The position numbers and the translations under genes were made by a program. This document shows positions 25,107 to 34,011 of a stretch of DNA of 64,000 bases, in pieces. This DNA comes from Moorella humiferrea (lineage in GTDB: Bacteria; Bacillota; DSM-521; Neomoorellales; Neomoorellaceae). Position 1 is the stretch's first letter. Each line of letters starts with the position of its first letter. Under the pieces are notes generated by a model, which saw only the letters and a program-made list of their open reading frames with translations, was not told the origin of the DNA and did no database searches. The DNA lies in the NCBI RefSeq assembly GCF_039233145.1, contig NZ_CP136419.1, positions 1,772,001 through 1,836,000 on the forward strand, written 5' to 3'.

Positions 25107-26285
25107 GTGGGCAGAATAGTGATAATCGGCAGTAGTGCAGCCGGTCTGGCGGCAGTCGACAGGATCAGGGAACTGGATCCCGACGTGCCTCTGCTCCTTA
25201 TTACGGCCGAAAAAGGTCAACCTTACAGCCGCCTGCGGCTGCCGGAATACGCCGCGGCCTTAATTGGTGGAGAAGAATTGTTAAACCGCCCGAAAGATTA
25301 CTACCGGCAAAAAGGCCTTGAAGTTATATCCGGCAGAAAAGTCGTTGCCGTTCACCCCGGGGATCAAAGGGTAAAACTTGATAACGGCGAGGCAATACAA
25401 TACACCAGGCTGTTAATAGCTTCCGGCTCTACCCCCGTGGATCTACCCTTATCAGGAACGAGACTGCCCGGCGTCTTCCACCTTTGGTCCCGGCAAGATG
25501 CTGAGGCCATCCGCAAATATCTGCCGGAAGTAAAGAACGTAGCCGTAATCGGTGCCGGTTTAATAGGGTTAAAAACGGCCGAAGCTCTGGTCCGTCACGG
25601 CGTAAACATCTATCTGGTAGAACGCGAAAAACAGGTCCTGCCTTCCCAACTTGATGAAGAGGCCGCACAGATCTTACAAAGACGGCTCGAAGAGGCGGGT
25701 ATAATCACCTATTGCGGTAGACGGGTCACCGCCATCGCCGGAACAAAATCTGTTGAAGGGATAATCATGGAAGACGAATTTCTTCCCTGCCAGATGGTGC
25801 TGTTGACTGCCGGCGTCCGACCCAATATTTCCTTCCTTGAAGGTACAGGTATAAAGATAAAAAAAGGCATCGTCGTCGATCGACATATGGCGACGTCGGT
25901 GGCGGGAATTTGGGCCGCCGGTGATGTTGTGGAAAGCATCGATATAGTAAGGCGGGTTAACGATGTCAACGCCGTCTGGTATAACGCTGTGCGTCAGGGA
26001 AGGATAGCCGCAGAAAATATAATGGATGTTCCGTCAATATATTACGGTTCTATATCCATGAATTCTTTTCACCTTTTCGGCTTAAATGGCGTGGCCCTGG
26101 GCGATTCCACCGGTAGATACACCGCCGCAGGAAAAAGTCATATATATATGAAGACGGACGACGGGATATATGAAAAAGCAGTCTTTACCAGTGAAGGGAA
26201 GCGAATGACGGGTTACCTGGCCCTGGGGAAAATTGATAAAGCCGGTTATGCTTATTATCGTATATTACGCGATAATCGCGACTAA
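25107..26285 (+). CDS. FAD/NAD(P)H-dependent oxidoreductase (pyridine nucleotide-disulfide family)
   Basis: About 392 residues. The FAD Rossmann motif VIIGSSAAGLAAVDRIRELD is at the N-terminus, the NAD(P) motif VAVIGAGLIGLKTAEALVRHG near residue 150 with a following acidic VERE (NAD preference), and the second FAD motif GIWAAGDVVE near 270. Overall this is the NADH:rubredoxin/ferredoxin reductase type seen beside several CODH operons as an FNOR. The redox-active CxxxxC of disulfide reductases is absent. The frame opens at 25083, but AAAGGAG places the start at GTG 25107. Last gene of the operon; it likely links the ferredoxins upstream to NAD(P)H. Confidence 0.85.
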   Translation: MGRIVIIGSSAAGLAAVDRIRELDPDVPLLLITAEKGQPYSRLRLPEYAAALIGGEELLNRPKDYYRQKGLEVISGRKVVAVHPGDQRVKLDNGEAIQYTRLLIASGSTPVDLPLSGTRLPGVFHLWSRQDAEAIRKYLPEVKNVAVIGAGLIGLKTAEALVRHGVNIYLVEREKQVLPSQLDEEAAQILQRRLEEAGIITYCGRRVTAIAGTKSVEGIIMEDEFLPCQMVLLTAGVRPNISFLEGTGIKIKKGIVVDRHMATSVAGIWAAGDVVESIDIVRRVNDVNAVWYNAVRQGRIAAENIMDVPSIYYGSISMNSFHLFGLNGVALGDSTGRYTAAGKSHIYMKTDDGIYEKAVFTSEGKRMTGYLALGKIDKAGYAYYRILRDNRD

Positions 26286-26287
26286 CT

Positions 26288-26878
26288 TTATGTTCCCCTC
26301 TTTATTTCGCGAAAGAAAGGAAGGACGGCGGCGGCCATAACGCGGTAACCGGCCTTACTGGGATGGGCATCGTCGACAAAATACTCTTTACGCCCCCAGC
26401 CTGTAGCCGGATCAAGCAGGGGGTTGAAAAAGTCGATAAGTTTTAATCCTTCAATGGCGGCCAGCTGGCGAAAAACATTACGATATTCTGCCAGGAGGGC
26501 AGCCATTTTTTCTAAAAAAGATAAGGGAATATCTGACCCTGTCCGGCAGAGGGGCGGCGGCAGGCAAAGAACGGGTTTAATACCCGCCTGCAGGGCACTT
26601 GCCACCATTGCCTTCAGATTTTCCTCTACTTCGGCGGCCGTGTAGCCTACCCAGGCATCGTTGGTACCGCCCATGATGGTCACCACATGGGGCTTGAGCC
26701 GGATCACGTCATCATCAAAACGGGCCAGCATTTCTCCAGTTGTCTCGCCGCTTATACCCTGATTTTTTGCTACGAGTCCGGTTTCCCTGGCGGCTAGCTC
26801 CAGCCAGGAAGCCTCCGGCCCAAAGGGATAACCCCACGTCAGGCTGTCGCCCATGCCGACAATATCGATTTTCGCCAT
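26288..26878 (-). CDS. SGNH/GDSL-family hydrolase
   Basis: A 196-residue esterase/lipase-like protein. Block I is IVGMGDSLTWGYPFG (nucleophile Ser in GDSL), block II KNQGISGETTGEML (Gly), block III MGGTNDAW (Asn), block V FVDDAHPSKAGYRVMA (Asp-His). That is a complete SGNH catalytic set. No signal peptide, so probably cytoplasmic. The frame extends to 26971, but AGGAAGGA supports ATG 26878. It converges with the six-gene operon, just 2 bases apart. Substrate unknown; related enzymes hydrolyse acyl esters or acetylated sugars. Confidence 0.85.
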   Translation of the reverse strand: MAKIDIVGMGDSLTWGYPFGPEASWLELAARETGLVAKNQGISGETTGEMLARFDDDVIRLKPHVVTIMGGTNDAWVGYTAAEVEENLKAMVASALQAGIKPVLCLPPPLCRTGSDIPLSFLEKMAALLAEYRNVFRQLAAIEGLKLIDFFNPLLDPATGWGRKEYFVDDAHPSKAGYRVMAAAVLPFFREIKRGT

Positions 26879-26947
26879 GAAACCCATTCCTTCCTCGAAG
26901 AAAGATCCGTCTAAAATTTTACGCTTATTAATGGATAAAGGCAATAG

Positions 26948-26992
26948 AAAAAGGGGATAGAAACCGGACAAACCCGGTCCTATCCCCTTTTT
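26948..26992 (-). terminator. Terminator of the hydrogenase operon
   Basis: AAAAAGGGGATAG (26948-26960) pairs with CTATCCCCTTTTT (26980-26992), with an inner ACCGG/CCGGT stem. It lies right after the hydA stop codon on the minus strand. Confidence 0.85.
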
Positions 26993-27003
26993 GTTTTTCC
27001 GTC

Positions 27004-28725
27004 CTAATATTTTCCCCTGGGCGTGTAATGGGTGTGGAGGAGGTGATGGGATTTTTCGCTTAGAGGCTTGCCCAGGAACTCGCGATACAGGGCCTGGATG
27101 GACGGATTTTCATGGGACTTGCGGATGGGCATCTGGGCGTCGGCCTGGTAAATGCCTTTAATCCGCTGTTCTCTGATTTCGGTAGTGGTGGGAATGGGCT
27201 GACCGCCGCCGCCGATGCAGCCGCCCGGACAGCACATGATTTCAATGAAGTGGTACTGCTCCCCAGCCTTCACCCGTTCCAAAAGCTGCCGGGCATGACC
27301 CAGGCTGTGGGCTACGGCCACCCGAACCTTGGTGCCTTCGATATCCACGGTGGCTTCTTTAATTCCTTCAAGGCCCCGGACATCATGGAAATCAAGGGAA
27401 GGCAGGGTTTTACCGGTGATCAACTCATAGGCGGTGCGCAGGGCCGCTTCCATCACGCCGCCGGTGGCGCCGAAAATCACCGCCGCCCCGGTGGATTCGC
27501 CTAAAGGATCGTCATACTGTTCTTCCGGCAGGGTCTTGAAGTCGATCCCCGCTTCTTTTATCATCCGCGCCAGCTCGCGGGTGGTGAGGACGTAGTCCAC
27601 ATCCTGGTAGCCGCTGTCCCGCATCTCCGGCCGCTGGCACTCAAACTTCTTGGCCGTGCAGGGCATGATGGAAACCACGACCATTTTGGCCGGGTCGATA
27701 CCCACCTTTTGGGCATAGTAGGTCTTGGCCACGGCTCCGAACATCTGCTGGGGCGATTTGCACGTCGACACGTTGGGAATAAATTCGGGATAGAAGTGCT
27801 CCATGAACTTGATCCATCCCGGGCTGCAGGAGGTAATCAACGGCAGGGGACCGCCCTTGGTAAAGCGCTCGATAAACTCGGAGCCCTCTTCCATAATGGT
27901 CAGGTCGGCGGTAAAGTCGGTATCAAAGACCCGGTCAAAACCGAGCCGCCTTAAGGCCGCCACCATCTGGCCGGTGTTGATGCTTCCCGGCGGCAGGCCA
28001 AACTCCTGGCCAATTGACACACGGGTGGCCGGGGCCGTCTGGACGACGACGAATTTTTCCGGATCGGCCAGTGCCGCCCAGACTTCGTTGGTATAATCCT
28101 TCTCGTACAGAGCACCCACCGGGCAAACCAGGGTGCACTGGCCGCACTCTACACAGGGGATATTGAGCAGTTTATCCTGGAAGGCCGGGGCGATGACGGT
28201 GTCAAAACCGCGCCCTATGGGGGCGATGGCCTTTACCCCCTGGACCTTCTCACAAACGGCTACGCACCGCCGGCAGAGGATGCATTTGTCGGGCTCGCGG
28301 ATAATGGCCGGGGTAGAATCGTCTATAGGGTATTCGCTCCTTTTTCCTTCAAAACGCACCTGCCGGATTCCCAGTTCCTGGGCCAGGGACTGCAGCTCAC
28401 AGTTCAGGTTGCGGATGCAGGTGGGGCATTCCATCTTATGATTGGAGAGGAGCAGCTCCACATTCAACCGCCGGGCCATCCTCACCCTGGGGCTGTTGGT
28501 TTTGACCACCATGCCCTCGGCCACCGGAGCCACGCAGGAGGCCATCAAAGTTCTGGCTCCCTCTACTTCTACCACGCAGACCCGGCAAGCGCCGATCTCG
28601 TTGATGCCTTCCAGGTAACATAGGGTGGGGATGTGGATGCCGGCCTTTTCGGCGGCTTTCAAGATCGTCGTTCCGGCCTCTACTTCCACCGGGATATTAT
28701 CAATGGTAAGTTTTACGGTGCTCAC
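27004..28725 (-). CDS. hydA: [FeFe] hydrogenase catalytic subunit HydA (NAD-linked, trimeric type)
   Basis: A 573-residue catalytic subunit. The N-terminal [2Fe-2S] domain has CYLEGINEIGACRVCVVEV, then a His/Cys domain, CILCRRCVAVCE and CVECGQCTLVCPVGA ferredoxin motifs, and the H-cluster domain with intact L1 TSCSPGW, L2 MPCTAKKFE and L3 MCCPGGCIGGGGQP. This is the group A3/A6 subunit of electron-bifurcating HydABC, which couples H2 to NAD and ferredoxin. GTG at 28725 with GGAGG upstream gives the usual start VSTVKLTIDN; the frame opens to 28833 without homology. It is last in the operon, after the HydB-like fusion. Maturases HydE and HydG are 17 kb away in the same window. Confidence 0.96.
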   Translation of the reverse strand: MSTVKLTIDNIPVEVEAGTTILKAAEKAGIHIPTLCYLEGINEIGACRVCVVEVEGARTLMASCVAPVAEGMVVKTNSPRVRMARRLNVELLLSNHKMECPTCIRNLNCELQSLAQELGIRQVRFEGKRSEYPIDDSTPAIIREPDKCILCRRCVAVCEKVQGVKAIAPIGRGFDTVIAPAFQDKLLNIPCVECGQCTLVCPVGALYEKDYTNEVWAALADPEKFVVVQTAPATRVSIGQEFGLPPGSINTGQMVAALRRLGFDRVFDTDFTADLTIMEEGSEFIERFTKGGPLPLITSCSPGWIKFMEHFYPEFIPNVSTCKSPQQMFGAVAKTYYAQKVGIDPAKMVVVSIMPCTAKKFECQRPEMRDSGYQDVDYVLTTRELARMIKEAGIDFKTLPEEQYDDPLGESTGAAVIFGATGGVMEAALRTAYELITGKTLPSLDFHDVRGLEGIKEATVDIEGTKVRVAVAHSLGHARQLLERVKAGEQYHFIEIMCCPGGCIGGGGQPIPTTTEIREQRIKGIYQADAQMPIRKSHENPSIQALYREFLGKPLSEKSHHLLHTHYTPRGKY

Positions 28726-28750
28726 CTTGTTTTCGCCTCCTATCTTCCAC

Positions 28751-31700
28751 CTATTCCCGCACGTCGCAACGCAGACAGCGCGACGCTTCGGCAACCGCGG
28801 CCTCCAGGTCGTAGCCCAGTTCCACTTCGGCAAAGCCCGCCAGGCGTTCCGTCACTTCCAGGCTGGGCGCCGCCACCCGCGGCGTCTTCTCCTCTATCAC
28901 CGGTGCCGTCCGCTGGCGCTTGATTTCCATCTCCGGTACAATCACGCCGTCGCCGCCGAGGTATCGGTCGATGGCCGCCGCCGCCTTTTTGCCGGCCGCA
29001 ATGGCCCCGATAACGGTATCCGGGCCTGCTACGCAGTCACCGCCGGCGAAAACCCAGGACACCTTGGTGGCGCCGGTCTTCTCGTCAGCCACTATTGTAC
29101 CCGCCCGGCTCACTTCGAGGCCTTCGGGTATGCTCTCCGGATCAACCGTTTGACCGATGGCGGCTATGATTATATCCACCGGCATGGTGAATTCAGAGCC
29201 CTCGACGGGAACCGGCCGGCGCCGACCGCTCCGGTCGAATTCGCCCATCCGCATACGGATACACTTCACGGCAGTTACCTTGCCGTTTTCGCCCAGAATG
29301 GCAACGGGATTGGCCTGGCAGGTAATCTTTACGCCTTCCTTTTCCGCCTCGTGTATTTCTTCACGCAGGGCCGGCATATCGTCCTTCTGGCGCCGGTAAA
29401 TGATGTGCACCTCTTTAGCTCCCAGACGCAGAGCCGAACGGGCGGCGTCCATGGCCACGTTACCGCCGCCGACGACGGCCACCACTTTATCCTTTAGGTC
29501 TAACACCTGGCCCAGGTTAAGCTGTCGCAAGAAAGTGGCTCCGGCATATACGCCCTCCAGTTCCTCCCCCGGGATGCCGAGTTTCTGGTCCTTATGGGCG
29601 CCGATGGCCACAAAGACGGCTTCATAACCCTGTTCTTTAAGGTCTTCCAGGCGGAAATCGCGGCCTAAAGCTTTGCCGGTCTTAAGCTCCACGCCCAGTT
29701 CCAGAATGGTATCAATCTCCGCCTGGAGGGTCTTCTTGGGCAGGCGGTATTCCGGAATTCCTACGGCCATCATGCCGCCGGCCACCGGCAGGGCTTCAAA
29801 TACTGTTACACCGTAACCTTTCTGGGCCAGGTAATAGGCTGCCGTCAGTCCCGCCGGGCCGGCGCCGATTACGGCCACCTTTTTGCCGTTGGGCGGCGAG
29901 ACTTCCGGTCTTGGCCGCTGGCCGTTGAGCTTCATGGCGTAGTCGGCGGCAAAGCGCTTGAGTTCGCGAATGGCCAGGGGCTGGTCAATCTTGGCCCGGT
30001 TACACTTGCCCTCGCAGGGATGGTTGCAAACGCGGCCGCAGACCACCGGGAAGGGGTTCTCCCGCCGGATAACTTCGTAGGCTTCGGCGAAGCGCCGCTG
30101 CCGGATGAGGTCGATGTATATGGGTACGTCAACGTTGGCCGGGCAGGTGTTCTGGCACGGCGAATTAAAGAGGGCGGCGCAGACGCTGGCCGGGCAGCGG
30201 TGATCGCGGATGTGGGCCAGGTATTCATCCCGGAAGTATTTAATGGTGCTCAAAACCGGGTTGGGAGCCGTCTGGCCCAGACCGCAGAGGGCCGTATCTT
30301 TAATCTGCTGGCCCAGCTCCACCAGCAGGTCGAGGTCTTCCTCTTTGCCCTGGCCTTTAGAGATACGATCGAGGATTTCCAGCATCCGGGTCGTGCCGAT
30401 ACGGCAGGGGGTACATTTGCCGCAGGATTCGTCTTTGACAAAATCCAGGAAGAACTTGGCCAGGTCCACCATACAGGTGTCCTCGTCCATGATGATCAGA
30501 CCGCCGGAACCCATAATGGTCCCCAAGGCCGTCAGGGATTCGTAATCGATGGGGGTATTTAGATATTCGGCCGGGATGCAGCCGCCCGAAGGCCCGCCCG
30601 TCTGGGCCGCTTTGAATTTCTTGCCGTCGGGAATGCCGCCGCCGATGTCATAGATTACTTCGCCCAGGGAAGTTCCCATGGGGATTTCTACCAGACCGTT
30701 GTTGTTGATTTTTCCGGCCAGGGCAAAGACCTTGGTCCCCTTGCTCTTTTCGGTACCGATGCTGGCAAACCATTCCCAGCCCTCGCGGATAATGGTGGGA
30801 ATATTGGCCAGAGTTTCCACATTGTTGATAACCGTAGGTTTGCCCCACAGGCCGGATACGGCCGGGAAAGGCGGACGCGGCCGCGGTTCACCGCGGCGGC
30901 CTTCGATGGAGGCCAGTAGCGCCGTTTCTTCACCGCAGACAAAGGCGCCGGCACCAAGGCGGATATCGATATCAAAGTCAAAGCCGGTGTTAAAGAGGTT
31001 CTTGCCCAAAAGGCCCTTTTCTCGCGCCTGCTGGATGGCAATTTTCAAACGGTTTACGGCTATGGGGTACTCGGCGCGCACATAGATGTAGCCTTGACTG
31101 GCACCGATGGCGTAGCCGCCGATAGCCAGACCCTCCAGGACGGCATGGGGGTCGCCCTCAAGGATACTGCGGTCCATAAAGGCCCCCGGGTCACCTTCGT
31201 CGGCATTGCACACGATATATTTAACCGGTCCCGGCGAGCGGTGGGCAAACTCCCACTTTAAACCCGTGGGGAACCCGCCGCCGCCCCTCCCGCGCAGTCC
31301 TGACTTTTTAATTACATCGATTACCTCCGCCGGGGTCATGGTGGTGAGAACTTTCCCCAGGGCCTGGTAGCCGTCACGGGCAATATATTCATCTATAGAT
31401 TCCGGATTTATAAGTCCGCAGTTGCGCAGGGCGATGCGCACCTGATGTTTGAAGAAAGGAATCTCTTCAAAGGCCTTGACAGCCGCTTCCGTCTCCGGTT
31501 GTTTATAGAGTTTACGCTCCAGCACCCGGCCCTTAACGAAATGCTCCTCCACCAGTTCCGGTACGTCTTCCGGGTGAACCTGGGTATAAAATACCCCTTC
31601 CGGGTAAACCATCATATTGGGGCCGAAGCGGCAGAAACCGAAACAACCGGTATCGACGACCTGGATTTCCTTGTCCAGGCCCCTTGCCTTAAGTTCCTTT

Positions 31701-31786
31701 ATGAGGGCCTCTTTCGTGGCCGGGCTTTCCGAAGCCGTACAGCCGGTGCCGGCGCAAACCAGAACGTGGGCGCGATAAAAATCCAT
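28751..31786 (-). CDS. hydB: HydB/NuoF-like subunit fused to a GltD/NfnB-like module
   Basis: A 1011-residue fusion. Residues 1-95 are a thioredoxin-like [2Fe-2S] domain (C11, C16, C48, C52). About 110-460 is the FMN/NADH domain (SGLRGRGGGGFPTGLKWE, ADEGDPGAFMDR). An SLBB segment and a [4Fe-4S] site ESCGKCTPCRIGTTR follow. From about residue 545, instead of the usual C-terminal two-cluster ferredoxin, comes a GltD-type Fe-S domain (CQNTCPANVDVPIYI, CGRVCNHPCEGKC) and an FAD/NAD(P) oxidoreductase (AVIGAGPAGLTAAYYLAQKG near 650, VVAVVGGGNVAMDAARSAL near 780, VFAGGDCVAG near 920). HydB carries the NADH and flavin site of HydABC; the extra module could be a second flavin and pyridine-nucleotide site. 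Confidence 0.92.
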   Translation of the reverse strand: MDFYRAHVLVCAGTGCTASESPATKEALIKELKARGLDKEIQVVDTGCFGFCRFGPNMMVYPEGVFYTQVHPEDVPELVEEHFVKGRVLERKLYKQPETEAAVKAFEEIPFFKHQVRIALRNCGLINPESIDEYIARDGYQALGKVLTTMTPAEVIDVIKKSGLRGRGGGGFPTGLKWEFAHRSPGPVKYIVCNADEGDPGAFMDRSILEGDPHAVLEGLAIGGYAIGASQGYIYVRAEYPIAVNRLKIAIQQAREKGLLGKNLFNTGFDFDIDIRLGAGAFVCGEETALLASIEGRRGEPRPRPPFPAVSGLWGKPTVINNVETLANIPTIIREGWEWFASIGTEKSKGTKVFALAGKINNNGLVEIPMGTSLGEVIYDIGGGIPDGKKFKAAQTGGPSGGCIPAEYLNTPIDYESLTALGTIMGSGGLIIMDEDTCMVDLAKFFLDFVKDESCGKCTPCRIGTTRMLEILDRISKGQGKEEDLDLLVELGQQIKDTALCGLGQTAPNPVLSTIKYFRDEYLAHIRDHRCPASVCAALFNSPCQNTCPANVDVPIYIDLIRQRRFAEAYEVIRRENPFPVVCGRVCNHPCEGKCNRAKIDQPLAIRELKRFAADYAMKLNGQRPRPEVSPPNGKKVAVIGAGPAGLTAAYYLAQKGYGVTVFEALPVAGGMMAVGIPEYRLPKKTLQAEIDTILELGVELKTGKALGRDFRLEDLKEQGYEAVFVAIGAHKDQKLGIPGEELEGVYAGATFLRQLNLGQVLDLKDKVVAVVGGGNVAMDAARSALRLGAKEVHIIYRRQKDDMPALREEIHEAEKEGVKITCQANPVAILGENGKVTAVKCIRMRMGEFDRSGRRRPVPVEGSEFTMPVDIIIAAIGQTVDPESIPEGLEVSRAGTIVADEKTGATKVSWVFAGGDCVAGPDTVIGAIAAGKKAAAAIDRYLGGDGVIVPEMEIKRQRTAPVIEEKTPRVAAPSLEVTERLAGFAEVELGYDLEAAVAEASRCLRCDVRE

Positions 31787-32161
31787 TTACTCTTCCCCCC
31801 TGTTAACAACCCATTCGCTGATAACAATACCGTTAACTATGTGCTGGGCGACAATCTGCCGCGCCTTGCTGGCGTCTACTTTGCCGTAGGTAACCCGCGG
31901 TTTCCCCGGCAGGATGACGTCCACCAACGGTTCCTGGGCGCAGAGGCCGATGCACCCTGTCTGGGTGACGGCAACACCAGTGAGGCGCCGCTTGCCCAGC
32001 TCATCCAAAATGGCGCTCATTACTTCCCGGGCACCGGCAGCAATCCCGCAGGTGCCCATCCCCACGACGATTTTGGCCTTTTGGTCCGCTTCGCGGAGGC
32101 GAATAGCCTCCAGCTGGGCTTCTTTAATCCTTTGCAGCTCTTCCAGGGACTTGATCACCAA
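31787..32161 (-). CDS. Thioredoxin-like [2Fe-2S] ferredoxin-domain protein
   Basis: A 124-residue protein of the (2Fe-2S) ferredoxin type found in many HydABC operons. An N-terminal helix (LEELQRIKEAQLEAIRLREA) is followed by VVGMGTCGIAAGAREVM and VTQTGCIGLCAQEPLVDV; three cysteines are seen here, the fourth ligand position is not a Cys. It lies between the HATPase gene (overlap of 7 bases) and the HydB fusion (adjacent), so it is translationally coupled. It probably shuttles or positions electrons within the hydrogenase complex; the exact role in the family is not established. Confidence 0.85.
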   Translation of the reverse strand: MVIKSLEELQRIKEAQLEAIRLREADQKAKIVVGMGTCGIAAGAREVMSAILDELGKRRLTGVAVTQTGCIGLCAQEPLVDVILPGKPRVTYGKVDASKARQIVAQHIVNGIVISEWVVNRGEE

Positions 32162-32709
32162 TCTTCACCTCCGTGTAATTCTGCCAATCCTTTATTGATA
32201 TATCGCCGGACCCAGTCCAAAACCGGTCCGCAGTTTAACGGAACTTCCCCCAGGTGGAGCTTCAACCAAGATGAGGAAAATTGAAATTCTTTCTGTCCCC
32301 GACGGTGACGGTAAATTATGTCGGCTTCCTGTTCGCTGCTTAAAGCAGCCGCTATGGTGGCTCCCATATCCCCCAGGGGTGGTAAATCGGGATGCCCCAA
32401 CTGCAGGGTGGCTACAACCCTGGTACCCTGTCCGGGTCGCGATTCCAGGGTCAAATCTCCACCGCATTGAGCCGCCGTAGCCTGAAAGAGGGGGAGCCCC
32501 AGGCCCAATTTGCGCGTCTTTCTGGTGGTATAAAAGGGGTCCAGGACTTGCGCCAGGGCTTCGGCCTCTATGCCGCGACCGTCATCTTCAACCTCGATGG
32601 TGATTAACCCCCGCTCCGTATCTTCGGTGATGGTAACGATAATCCGGCGGGCTCCGGCCGCTAGGGCATTTTCTAGAAGATCGAGAATGTGTAATGCCAA
32701 TTCTTCCAT
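32155..32709 (-). CDS. HATPase-domain protein, histidine-kinase-like without HisKA
   Basis: 184 residues. The first 110 form a GHKL ATPase: HILDLLENALAAGARRI (N box), VEDDGRGIE (G1), DPFYTTRKTRKLGLGLPLF (F and G2 boxes), GQGTRVVATL. There is no phospho-acceptor His domain and no membrane segment. The tail of about 70 residues is unassigned. It lies between hydC and the ferredoxin gene of the hydrogenase operon. Such orphan ATPases recur in HydABC operons and are presumed to act in signalling with the PHP, DRTGG and H-cluster sensory proteins; this has not been tested to my knowledge. Confidence 0.85.
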   Translation of the reverse strand: MEELALHILDLLENALAAGARRIIVTITEDTERGLITIEVEDDGRGIEAEALAQVLDPFYTTRKTRKLGLGLPLFQATAAQCGGDLTLESRPGQGTRVVATLQLGHPDLPPLGDMGATIAAALSSEQEADIIYRHRRGQKEFQFSSSWLKLHLGEVPLNCGPVLDWVRRYINKGLAELHGGEDW

Positions 32710-32713
32710 GGCT

Positions 32714-33187
32714 TTACTGGTATTGCTTCAGCACTTCCACTGCCGTTTCCGGCTTCAGCAGCCCGTGGGCGCGCTTGTTGACAGTCATAACGGGTCCCAA
32801 GCCACAGGCGCCGAGGCACCGAACAACCTCCAGGGAAAACTTGCCGTCCTCGGTGCTGTCCCCGGCCTTGATACCGAGCTCCTTTTCCAAACGCTCCAGG
32901 ATTTCCGGGGAACCCTTGACGTAGCAGGCCGTCCCCTTGCAGACGGAAATCTGGTATTTGCCCTTGGGTTTTACTGTGAAATGATGGTAAAAGGAGATGA
33001 CGCTGTAAACCTCCGCCAGCGAAACGCCCAGGCCTTCAGCAATGGCCACTTGCACCTGACGGGGCAGGTAGCCGATAAGCTCCTGGGCCTTATGAAGTAC
33101 TTCGATAAGATCGGAGGGACGGCCGCGGTGGGCGGCGATAATCTTATCGAGCTCCTCCCATTTGGCTTCGCATTGACAGGCTTCCAT
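32714..33187 (-). CDS. hydC: HydC/NuoE-like [2Fe-2S] subunit
   Basis: A 157-residue subunit. The N-terminal helical domain (GRPSDLIEVLHKAQELIGYLPRQVQVAIAEGL, EVYSVISFYHHF) is followed by a thioredoxin-like [2Fe-2S] fold with SVCKGTACYVKGSPEI and EVVRCLGACGLGP giving four Cys ligands. HydC is the smallest subunit of bifurcating hydrogenase and corresponds to NuoE of complex I. Length is normal. It precedes the HATPase gene by 4 bases, in the same transcript as HydB and HydA. Confidence 0.95.
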   Translation of the reverse strand: MEACQCEAKWEELDKIIAAHRGRPSDLIEVLHKAQELIGYLPRQVQVAIAEGLGVSLAEVYSVISFYHHFTVKPKGKYQISVCKGTACYVKGSPEILERLEKELGIKAGDSTEDGKFSLEVVRCLGACGLGPVMTVNKRAHGLLKPETAVEVLKQYQ

Positions 33188-33244
33188 AACACAATACCTC
33201 CTTGAAAGAATGGTTTTTACAGAATACCGAACTCAAAATGTTAT

Positions 33245-34000
33245 TTATCTGAAATTATCCCTTTGGCCTACCACCACCTTAAATTGCTGTCGTCTTAAGG
33301 ATTGATGGAGTGACTTCAGATTGATTTCCTCCACGAAATCAAATATGGTAACCCGGCGGCCGATATCTTTTAAGTAATGGGCATCAGAAGCGATCGTCAG
33401 GGGCCAACCGGCCAGGGTCGGAAATTGCTTTAAGGCCTCATCGGGATATAGCAGGCCCAGCTCCATGGCCGCAAACGGCAGTCCTTCTGGTATTAACCCG
33501 AGGTGGCCCAGTAGGCCGTATGATGGCCGGTCCACATGGGCCGGTATACAAACGCCGCCACGCCCGCTTACCTCCCTGACCACCTCTTCCAACCCCATGT
33601 CGACACTTGTCAGGAGAAGCCTTTTTTCCCGTCCTATCTCCCTCCCGGCAGCATCCAAAAGCAACTGGCAACCGAAATACTCTTCCCGGTTTTCTTCGGC
33701 AGGTAGACGTTGGTATACTATTGATTGCCATTCCAGGGCCTCTGCCGCACTATTGAAGAGGCAAACCAGATGCACGTCTTCCCTTGTCTGAACTTCCAAA
33801 CCCGCGAAGACTATAAGCCCCGTCCCCCGGGCGGCTTCCTGGACGGCCGCTATATTCCCGGCGCTGTTGTGATCGGTAACGGCTATAAGCTGCAGTCCCG
33901 CCATAAGGGCGGCGGCCACAATCCGGGGCGGCGTCATCTCTTCCCCGGCGCAGGGCGACAGGGCGGTATGGATGTGGAGATCGGCACGGTAGAAGGTCAT
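33245..34000 (-). CDS. PHP-domain phosphoesterase-like protein
   Basis: A 251-residue protein: FYRADLHIHTALSPCAGEEM carries the HxH metal motif, AVTDHNSAGNIAAV the second, and further on ICIPAHVDRPSYG and TIASDAHYLKDIG complete the PHP active site. Cytoplasmic. Family members hydrolyse phosphomonoesters or nucleotides; standalone PHP proteins near [FeFe] hydrogenases have no assigned substrate. ATG 34000 (AGGGA upstream) is preferred to the GTG at 34015. It is part of the hydrogenase operon, between hydC and the DRTGG gene. Confidence 0.88.
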   Translation of the reverse strand: MTFYRADLHIHTALSPCAGEEMTPPRIVAAALMAGLQLIAVTDHNSAGNIAAVQEAARGTGLIVFAGLEVQTREDVHLVCLFNSAAEALEWQSIVYQRLPAEENREEYFGCQLLLDAAGREIGREKRLLLTSVDMGLEEVVREVSGRGGVCIPAHVDRPSYGLLGHLGLIPEGLPFAAMELGLLYPDEALKQFPTLAGWPLTIASDAHYLKDIGRRVTIFDFVEEINLKSLHQSLRRQQFKVVVGQRDNFR

Positions 34001-34011
34001 AATTTCCCTGC

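Noticed and set aside
28625-29497. A 290-codon plus-strand frame over the HydB fusion and hydA start
   Set aside because: Antisense shadow of well-identified genes, no domain, no ribosome-binding site of note.
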